Below, one piece after another: positions 58,711 through 64,000 of a DNA stretch of 64,000 bases (its first letter is position 1; every line of letters begins with the position of its first letter). Location: positions 182,048 through 246,047 of the forward strand of contig JAILWG010000002.1 in the NCBI GenBank assembly GCA_025699075.1. The letters run 5' to 3'. Both the position numbers and the translations under genes were made by a program. Source of the DNA: Candidatus Nitrosopumilus sp. (GTDB lineage: Archaea; Thermoproteota; Nitrososphaeria; Nitrososphaerales; Nitrosopumilaceae). Below the pieces are notes generated by a model. The model did not search any database. It saw only the letters and a list, made by a program, of their open reading frames with translations, and had not been told where the DNA came from.

Positions 58711-58738
58711 AAAAAAAACAACGATCATTGTTTTTTTT
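58711..58738 (+). terminator. Stem-loop terminator of rfcL operon
   Basis: AAAAAAAACAA (58711-58721) pairs with TTGTTTTTTTT (58728-58738) around a 6-nt loop, giving a T-rich 3' arm right after the Cys-rich gene. Confidence 0.6.
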
Positions 58739-58805
58739 TAAAATTTTTGCATATTGTAATTCTCAAACTAAATTAATATATGAAACCCTCTTGTTGTAGA
58801 ATACC

Positions 58806-60353
58806 GTGCATTCTGAAAAGATTGAAGGATATACTAAAAAAAGTAATACGTCATTACAAGGAGGAGGCCAAGATCGAATCAAGGCCCAACACGATAAGGG
58901 GAAATTAACTGCTCGTGAAAGAATCAACCTTTTGCTCGATGAAGGCACTTTTACTGAAATTGATCCATTAACCACTCATCATTATCACGAATATGATATG
59001 CAGAAGAAGAAATTCTTTACAGATGGTGTAGTTGGAGGTTATGGAAATGTCAATGGAAGACAGATCTTTGTTTTTGCATATGATTTCACTGTGCTTGGTG
59101 GAACACTAAGTCAGATGGGAGCTAAAAAAATCACTAAATTAATGGATCATGCTGTTCAAACCGGCTGCCCAATTATTGGCATAATGGATTCTGGTGGAGC
59201 TAGAATTCAAGAAGGAATCATGAGTCTTGATGGATTTGCAGATATCTTTTATCATAACCAATTGGCATCAGGAGTAATTCCGCAAATTACTGCAAGCATT
59301 GGTCCATCTGCTGGTGGTTCTGTATATTCTCCTGCAATGACAGACTTTGTAATTATGGTTGATAAAGTAGGAACCATGTTTGTCACAGGTCCTGATGTAG
59401 TCAAGACTGTATTAGGCGAAGAAATTTCCTTTGATGATCTTGGTGGAGCAATGACTCATGGCTCAAAAAGCGGTGTTGCTCATTTTGTTGCACAAAATGA
59501 ATACGAATGCATGGATTATATCAAAAAACTGATTTCATATTTACCTCAAAATAATACTGAAACGCCACCAAAAATCCAAACTGATGATGATCCAAATAGA
59601 ATGGATCATAATCTTATCAATATTATTCCCGAAAATCCTTTACAACCATATGATATGAAAGAAATTATCAATTCAATTGTTGATAACCATGAATTCTTTG
59701 AAGTCCATGAACTGTTTGCACCAAACATTGTTGTAGGTTATGGAAGGATGAATGGTAAAGTTGTTGGAATTGTTGCAAATCAACCTATTCATCTTGCAGG
59801 TGCACTTGACATTGATTCATCAAACAAAGCAGCACGCTTCATTCGATTTTGTGATTCATTTAACATCCCAATAATTACTCTCGTAGATACTCCTGGATAC
59901 ATGCCGGGTTCTAATCAAGAACATAATGGTATCATCCGACATGGTAGCAAATTACTTTATGCATATTGTGAAGCAACTGTTCCAAGAATCACATTAGTCA
60001 TTGGAAAGGCATATGGTGGTGCATACATTGCAATGGGAAGTAAAAATCTAAGAACTGACATTAATTATGCATGGCCTACTGCAAGATGTGCTGTTCTAGG
60101 TGGAGAAGCTGCTGTGAAAATTATGTATAGAAAAGATCTCAGTGAAGCTGATGATGCTGAAGCACTAAAAAAACAACTAATTGATGAATTTGCAGAAAAA
60201 TTTGAAAATCCTTACGTTGCAGCATCTCATGGAACCGTAGATAATGTAATTGATCCTGCTGAAACAAGACCTATGCTCATTAAAGCACTTGAAATGCTCG
60301 AAAACAAAAGAGTAAAACAATTACCAAGAAAACATGGAAATATCAACCTGTGA
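58806..60353 (+). CDS. Acetyl/propionyl-CoA carboxylase, carboxyltransferase subunit
   Basis: 515 residues from a GTG. Carboxyltransferase motifs: GGGQDRIKAQHDKGKLTARERI, IMDSGGARIQEGIMSLDG, ASIGPSAGGSVYSPAM and VDTPGYMPGSNQEHNGIIRHG, YGGAYIAMGSKNL. Transfers carboxyl from biotin to acetyl- and propionyl-CoA in the 3-HP/4-HB carbon-fixation cycle. First of a three-gene operon. Confidence 0.95.
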   Translation: MHSEKIEGYTKKSNTSLQGGGQDRIKAQHDKGKLTARERINLLLDEGTFTEIDPLTTHHYHEYDMQKKKFFTDGVVGGYGNVNGRQIFVFAYDFTVLGGTLSQMGAKKITKLMDHAVQTGCPIIGIMDSGGARIQEGIMSLDGFADIFYHNQLASGVIPQITASIGPSAGGSVYSPAMTDFVIMVDKVGTMFVTGPDVVKTVLGEEISFDDLGGAMTHGSKSGVAHFVAQNEYECMDYIKKLISYLPQNNTETPPKIQTDDDPNRMDHNLINIIPENPLQPYDMKEIINSIVDNHEFFEVHELFAPNIVVGYGRMNGKVVGIVANQPIHLAGALDIDSSNKAARFIRFCDSFNIPIITLVDTPGYMPGSNQEHNGIIRHGSKLLYAYCEATVPRITLVIGKAYGGAYIAMGSKNLRTDINYAWPTARCAVLGGEAAVKIMYRKDLSEADDAEALKKQLIDEFAEKFENPYVAASHGTVDNVIDPAETRPMLIKALEMLENKRVKQLPRKHGNINL

Positions 60354-60359
60354 TTAATA

Positions 60360-61847
60360 ATGATTGAAAAAGTACTTATCGCAAACAGAGGGGAAATCGC
60401 TTTACGTGTTATTAGAACATGCAAGGCATTAGGAATTAAAACCGTCGCTGTTTATTCTGATGAAGATTATAATTCAATGCATGTTAAACAAGCAACTGAA
60501 GCATACCATATTGGAGAAGCTGCTCCTGCAAAATCATATCTTAATCAAGAAAAAATTCTTGAGGTGATGTTGTCTTCAGGTGCTGATGCCGTTCATCCTG
60601 GTTATGGTTTCCTTTCTGAAAATGATGACTTTGCAAGATTGTGTGAAAAACATAAAATTAATTTCATAGGTCCATCTGCCGATTCAATGAATCTTTGTGG
60701 TGATAAGATGGAATGTAAAGCTGCAATGTTAAAAGCTAAAGTCCCAACAGTACCTGGAAGTCCAGGATTGGTATCTAATGCAGATGAAGCAGAAAAAATT
60801 GCAAACGAAATTGGTTACCCCGTTCTGTTGAAATCTGTCTATGGTGGTGGAGGACGTGGAATTAGATTAGTAACTAATGATAAAGAATTACAAGAAGGTT
60901 TTGAAACAGTAACCTCAGAATCTATTTCTGCTGTTGGAAAATCTGCAATCATTGTTGAAAAATTCCTAGAAAAAACAAGACATATTGAATATCAAATGTG
61001 CAGGGATCATCATGGTAACGCTGTACATATCTTTGAGAGAGAATGCTCTATTCAAAGACGAAACCAAAAACTAATTGAACAAACTCCATCTCCTGTAGTA
61101 GATGACGCAAAACGAGAAGAAATTGGTGAATTAGTTGTCAAAGCTGCAGAAGCTGTTGATTACACTAATCTTGGCACAGCAGAATTTTTGCGAGCTGATA
61201 ACGGCGAATTTTATTTTATTGAAATTAACGCAAGACTTCAAGTAGAACATCCTATCAGTGAAATGGTTTCAGGATTAGACTTTGTTAAATTACAAATCGA
61301 TATTGCAAACGGAGAACCTCTTCCATTCAAACAAAAAGATCTAAAGATGAATGGATATGCAATTGAATGTAGAATTAACGCAGAAGATACATTTTTGGAC
61401 TTCGCACCTTCAACTGGACCTGTTCCAGACGTGACAATTCCTGCAGGACCAAATGTTAGATGTGATACTTATCTATATCCTGGATGTACGGTATCTCCAT
61501 TTTATGATTCGTTAATGGCAAAACTCTGTACATGGGGACCTACATTTGAAGAATCTAGGACGCGAATGCTTACTGCATTAAATGACATGTATATTCAAGG
61601 TGTTGAAACATCAATTCCACTTTACAAAACAATTCTAAATACTGAAGAGTACAAGAATGGTCAACTTTCAACTGATTTCCTAAAGAGATATGATATAATT
61701 GATAAGCTAACTGCAGACTTGAAAAAAGAAAAAGAAGAAAAAAGTGATGCTGCTATTGCTGCTGCAATTGTTCATTCTGAATACTTTAAGAGTAGAGCAC
61801 AAACTAGCACTGCCAATAACTCTAATTGGAAATACAAATTGGATTGA
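60360..61847 (+). CDS. Biotin carboxylase subunit of acyl-CoA carboxylase
   Basis: 495 residues. ATP-grasp features: VLIANRGEIALRVIRTCK, HPGYGFLSEN, SVYGGGGRGIRLV, ERECSIQRRNQKLIEQTPSP and FIEINARLQVEHPISEMV. Carboxylates the biotin of the carrier at 61854 with ATP and bicarbonate. 6 bp after the previous gene. Complete. Confidence 0.96.
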   Translation: MIEKVLIANRGEIALRVIRTCKALGIKTVAVYSDEDYNSMHVKQATEAYHIGEAAPAKSYLNQEKILEVMLSSGADAVHPGYGFLSENDDFARLCEKHKINFIGPSADSMNLCGDKMECKAAMLKAKVPTVPGSPGLVSNADEAEKIANEIGYPVLLKSVYGGGGRGIRLVTNDKELQEGFETVTSESISAVGKSAIIVEKFLEKTRHIEYQMCRDHHGNAVHIFERECSIQRRNQKLIEQTPSPVVDDAKREEIGELVVKAAEAVDYTNLGTAEFLRADNGEFYFIEINARLQVEHPISEMVSGLDFVKLQIDIANGEPLPFKQKDLKMNGYAIECRINAEDTFLDFAPSTGPVPDVTIPAGPNVRCDTYLYPGCTVSPFYDSLMAKLCTWGPTFEESRTRMLTALNDMYIQGVETSIPLYKTILNTEEYKNGQLSTDFLKRYDIIDKLTADLKKEKEEKSDAAIAAAIVHSEYFKSRAQTSTANNSNWKYKLD

Positions 61848-61853
61848 TGATAA

Positions 61854-62366
61854 ATGAATTATAAAATACAAGATATTGAAAAATCATTTGATGGAAAGAT
61901 AGTCGAAAATCTTGGAAACAATGATTATGTAATTAAAATCAATGACAATGAACATAACCTAAAAATCATAACAATGGATTCTAAAGGAATTGAATTCATT
62001 TTAGATAATAAATATCACAAAGCAAAATATCTAGAACAATCTACAAACGAAATGAATATTGTAATTGATAATGTTCCAATTACACTAAACTTACACACAC
62101 ACTTTGATGAAATTGTCTACAAGAATTCAGGTGGAGGTGGTACTGGCAATGCACAATTGGCATTGAAAAGTCAAATTCCGGGTAAAGTAGTGTCATTAGC
62201 TGTTGCAGAAGGTGACACTGTAAAGAAAGGAGATGTAGTATGTACTTTAGAGTCTATGAAAATGCAGGTGGCAGTAAAATCTCACAAAGATGGTGTAATT
62301 AAAACAATCAAAATTAAAGAAACAGCAACTGTCGCTAAAGGCGATATTATTGCAGAAATAGAATAA
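61854..62366 (+). CDS. Biotin carboxyl carrier protein subunit
   Basis: 170 residues. The C-terminal biotinyl domain has IPGKVVSLAVAEGDTVKKGD and the biotinylation motif E-S-M-K-M-Q (the usual Ala is Ser). The N-terminal 90 residues form a beta domain that probably docks to the other subunits, joined by a Gly-rich hinge (NSGGGGTGNAQ). Last gene of the carboxylase operon. Confidence 0.94.
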   Translation: MNYKIQDIEKSFDGKIVENLGNNDYVIKINDNEHNLKIITMDSKGIEFILDNKYHKAKYLEQSTNEMNIVIDNVPITLNLHTHFDEIVYKNSGGGGTGNAQLALKSQIPGKVVSLAVAEGDTVKKGDVVCTLESMKMQVAVKSHKDGVIKTIKIKETATVAKGDIIAEIE

Positions 62367-62370
62367 TTTT

Positions 62371-62835
62371 TTATTTTAAGAAATTTTTAATTTCTTCATA
62401 GTTTGGCTCTTTTAATGGATCTTCTGAAACCCATTTGTAACCGATCTTTCCATCTTCATTAATTATGAAAACTGAACGCTTTGCTGCATTGTAGTCTTTG
62501 ATGTGTAATAGATCTGGCATCAAAACGTCATAATCTCTAATTGTTTTACTGGTATAGTCAGACAATAATGGAAAACTAAAGTTGTGTTTTTCGGCAAATG
62601 CTTTGTTTGCAAATGGACCGTCATTACTAATTGCTATAACTTTGGCCCCCATATCTGAAATTTCTTTCCAAGAGTCTCTAAATGTACAAAGCTCTACTTC
62701 ACAAACAGGAGAACTTGCTGCTACAATAAATGACAAGACAATTTTTCCACCTTTGAATTCATCCAAAGTCCTCATTTTCAATTCTGTGTCTGCTAGTTCG
62801 AAATCGGGGGCAATATCTCCTACATTTAATGACAT
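62371..62835 (-). CDS. Peroxiredoxin (AhpC/TSA, BCP-like)
   Basis: 154 residues: MSLNVGDIAPDFELADTELK, IVLSFIVAASSPVCEVELCTFRD with the peroxidatic Cys, and KRSVFIINEDGKIGYKWV. The active-site context is V-A-A-S-S-P-V-C rather than P-x-x-x-T-x-x-C, so the usual Pro and Thr are replaced by Val and Ser. Reduces peroxides. Convergent with the BCCP gene (4 bp). Confidence 0.88.
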   Translation of the reverse strand: MSLNVGDIAPDFELADTELKMRTLDEFKGGKIVLSFIVAASSPVCEVELCTFRDSWKEISDMGAKVIAISNDGPFANKAFAEKHNFSFPLLSDYTSKTIRDYDVLMPDLLHIKDYNAAKRSVFIINEDGKIGYKWVSEDPLKEPNYEEIKNFLK

Positions 62836-62947
62836 GATCGCAATTTGGTGTTATCCTATTAAGTTCTTTACAAAAAAATAATTTTTGTAATTTGATCCCA
62901 AAAATGAAACATACCTTTTTATACAAAAATTGGCGTGAAAAGCTAAA

Positions 62948-63322
62948 TTGGTCGGGGAATTGGCGGGCAATTATAGTACCGTTGTATTGATGTTTGCGTT
63001 TGGTATAGTAGCAATGGCTCCAGCTTTAGTTATTTCAAGAATGATTTCTCCAAGAAAAAGAAGTAATCCAGTAAAATTTCTGCCAATGGAATGTGGTCAA
63101 GTTCCTTCAGGAGAGGGCCGAACTCATTTCATGATGCAGTATTATCCGTATATTCTGATGTTTGTAGTATTTGATGTCATGGCAATTTTCTTGTATGCAT
63201 GGGGAAGCGCACTTTTAGAAATTCCAAAGATTGCAACTTTGCCGATGATGGGATTTTTAGCTATCATGTTTGGTGCTATGGCATTTGCATTGTATCAATC
63301 AGGGAGAAGAAGAATATGGTAG
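62948..63322 (+). CDS. nuoA: Complex I subunit A
   Basis: 124 residues from a TTG. Three TM helices and the loop FLPMECGQVPSGEGRTHFMMQYYPYILMFVVFDV with the conserved E-C-G of NuoA. Part of the proton-pumping NADH-type (in archaea often ferredoxin- or F420-type) quinone oxidoreductase. First gene of the operon. Confidence 0.93.
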   Translation: MVGELAGNYSTVVLMFAFGIVAMAPALVISRMISPRKRSNPVKFLPMECGQVPSGEGRTHFMMQYYPYILMFVVFDVMAIFLYAWGSALLEIPKIATLPMMGFLAIMFGAMAFALYQSGRRRIW

Positions 63323-63362
63323 TTTTTTATATAAATTGTATTTACGGGGGTAGGGGATAAGA

Positions 63363-63887
63363 TTGCTTAAAGATTTAGTAACACCAGAAAATGCAAATGT
63401 CTTTGTCGGAAAGTTAGGAGATATTTTAGAAAAAGCAATTGATAAACCATTGGGCTATGCCATTAATTGGGGTAGAATTTGGTCACTCTGGCCTGTCCAC
63501 ATTGAAACAGCTTGTTGCAGTGTAGAATTTGGTGCCGCATCAAGTCCTAGATATGATGTTGAAAGATTTGGTATAATTGAAGCATTTGGATCATTAAGAC
63601 AATGTGATCTTGTAGTTGTTCAAGGAACTATTACAAGAAAAATGGCACCACGTCTTAGATTAGTTTATGATCAAATGCCAGAACCCAAATATGTAATTGC
63701 TATGGGAGCTTGCGCAATTACTGGAGGATTGTATTTCGATTCATACAATGTACTTCCGGGAATTGACGGAGTCATTCCAGTTGATGTCTATGTTCCAGGT
63801 TGCCCACCTAGACCTGAAACTCTCATTCAAGGATGTATGCTGTTACAAGAAAAAATTAAGAGAATGAAGGCTAGGAAGTTTGTATAA
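63363..63887 (+). CDS. nuoB: Complex I subunit B
   Basis: 174 residues from a TTG. Cys ligands for cluster N2: ETACCSVEFGA, MGACAITGG and VYVPGCPPRPETLIQG. The C-terminus overlaps nuoC by 1 bp (TAATG). Confidence 0.96.
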   Translation: MLKDLVTPENANVFVGKLGDILEKAIDKPLGYAINWGRIWSLWPVHIETACCSVEFGAASSPRYDVERFGIIEAFGSLRQCDLVVVQGTITRKMAPRLRLVYDQMPEPKYVIAMGACAITGGLYFDSYNVLPGIDGVIPVDVYVPGCPPRPETLIQGCMLLQEKIKRMKARKFV

Positions 63888-64000
63888 TGAGTACTGAAAC
63901 TGAAAATCCTTCTGCAGATGCAAAGCCTGAAATAAAAACACCTCCAGCTAAACCTGCCGCAAATAAACCTGAACCAACACCTGTAGAATTACCTGCATTT
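63887..64000 (+). CDS. nuoC: Complex I subunit C (partial, 5' end)
   Basis: ATG at 63887 opens a frame running off the right edge after 38 codons: STETENPSADAKPEIKTPPA then KPAANKPEPTPVELPAF, a Pro/Ala/Lys-rich N-terminal extension. No NuoC domain is yet visible; the call rests on position after nuoB in the standard operon order. Confidence 0.6.
   Translation, partial: MSTETENPSADAKPEIKTPPAKPAANKPEPTPVELPAF

Overview
This window reads as part of an ammonia-oxidising thaumarchaeon (Nitrososphaerota), most likely of the Nitrosopumilaceae (marine/freshwater group I.1a). The evidence is archaeal information-processing genes (MCM, GINS, RFC small and large subunits, Hel308, Alba, eIF6, archease), an archaeal-type acetyl/propionyl-CoA carboxylase of the kind used in the 3-hydroxypropionate/4-hydroxybutyrate cycle, Sulfolobus-like 7Fe ferredoxins, low G+C, many TTG/GTG starts, promoters with a TATA box about 25 bp before a start codon, and many small lineage-type proteins. 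I see no transposase, integrase, phage gene or CRISPR array.

Layout. 1-4.6 kb: a partial zinc-ribbon gene and two large secreted repeat proteins on the minus strand that share a 338-bp identical block. 4.7-15 kb: housekeeping and stress genes (archease, VOC protein, zinc dehydrogenase, DedA, DUF72, secreted sugar dehydrogenase, histidine kinase, uracil-DNA glycosylase, nitroreductase). 14.6-16 kb: an OsmC gene and a divergent ribbon-helix-helix regulator with repeated ATGATATCAT operators between them. 16-26 kb: an accessory-like stretch of secreted acidic protein, AIM24-like protein and many small proteins, including a series of Cys/His-rich probable zinc microproteins and an adjacent very basic and very acidic pair. 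26-32 kb: aldo/keto reductase, (p)ppGpp-hydrolase-like HD protein, hisS, eIF6 and two 7Fe ferredoxins. 32-39.5 kb: tRNA-Ser, rfcS, then the overlapping series GINS23 - MCM - Hel308 - GlcNAc-phosphotransferase - membrane protein. 39.5-46.5 kb: sugar-modification genes, a branched-chain aminotransferase, a ferredoxin reductase, tRNA-Ala, Alba, an isocitrate-lyase-family enzyme and a PadR regulator with a tandem palindromic operator. 46.6-49.9 kb: the succinate dehydrogenase operon. 50-55 kb: argH and a MIP18-type protein diverging from one symmetric TATA box, tRNA-Lys, tRNA-Asp, a coiled-coil protein followed by a glutamyl-tRNA-reductase-like protein that lacks the catalytic cysteine, and a second ferredoxin reductase. 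55-58.7 kb: an inositol-phosphatase-family enzyme, then an unknown protein, rfcL and a zinc protein with overlapping ends. 58.8-62.4 kb: the three-gene acyl-CoA carboxylase. 62.4-64 kb: peroxiredoxin and the start of the complex I operon (nuoA, nuoB, start of nuoC).

Together the core genes describe carbon fixation (carboxylase), the respiratory chain (SDH, complex I) and the replisome (clamp loader, helicase, GINS). The most interesting unexplained items are the cysteine-less GluTR paralog with its coiled-coil neighbour, the zinc-microprotein cluster, the basic/acidic peptide pair, the two autoregulatory operator arrays, the rfcL-linked unknown genes and a 102-bp candidate structured RNA near 8.9-9.0 kb. 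All calls are from reading the sequence; no database search was run.
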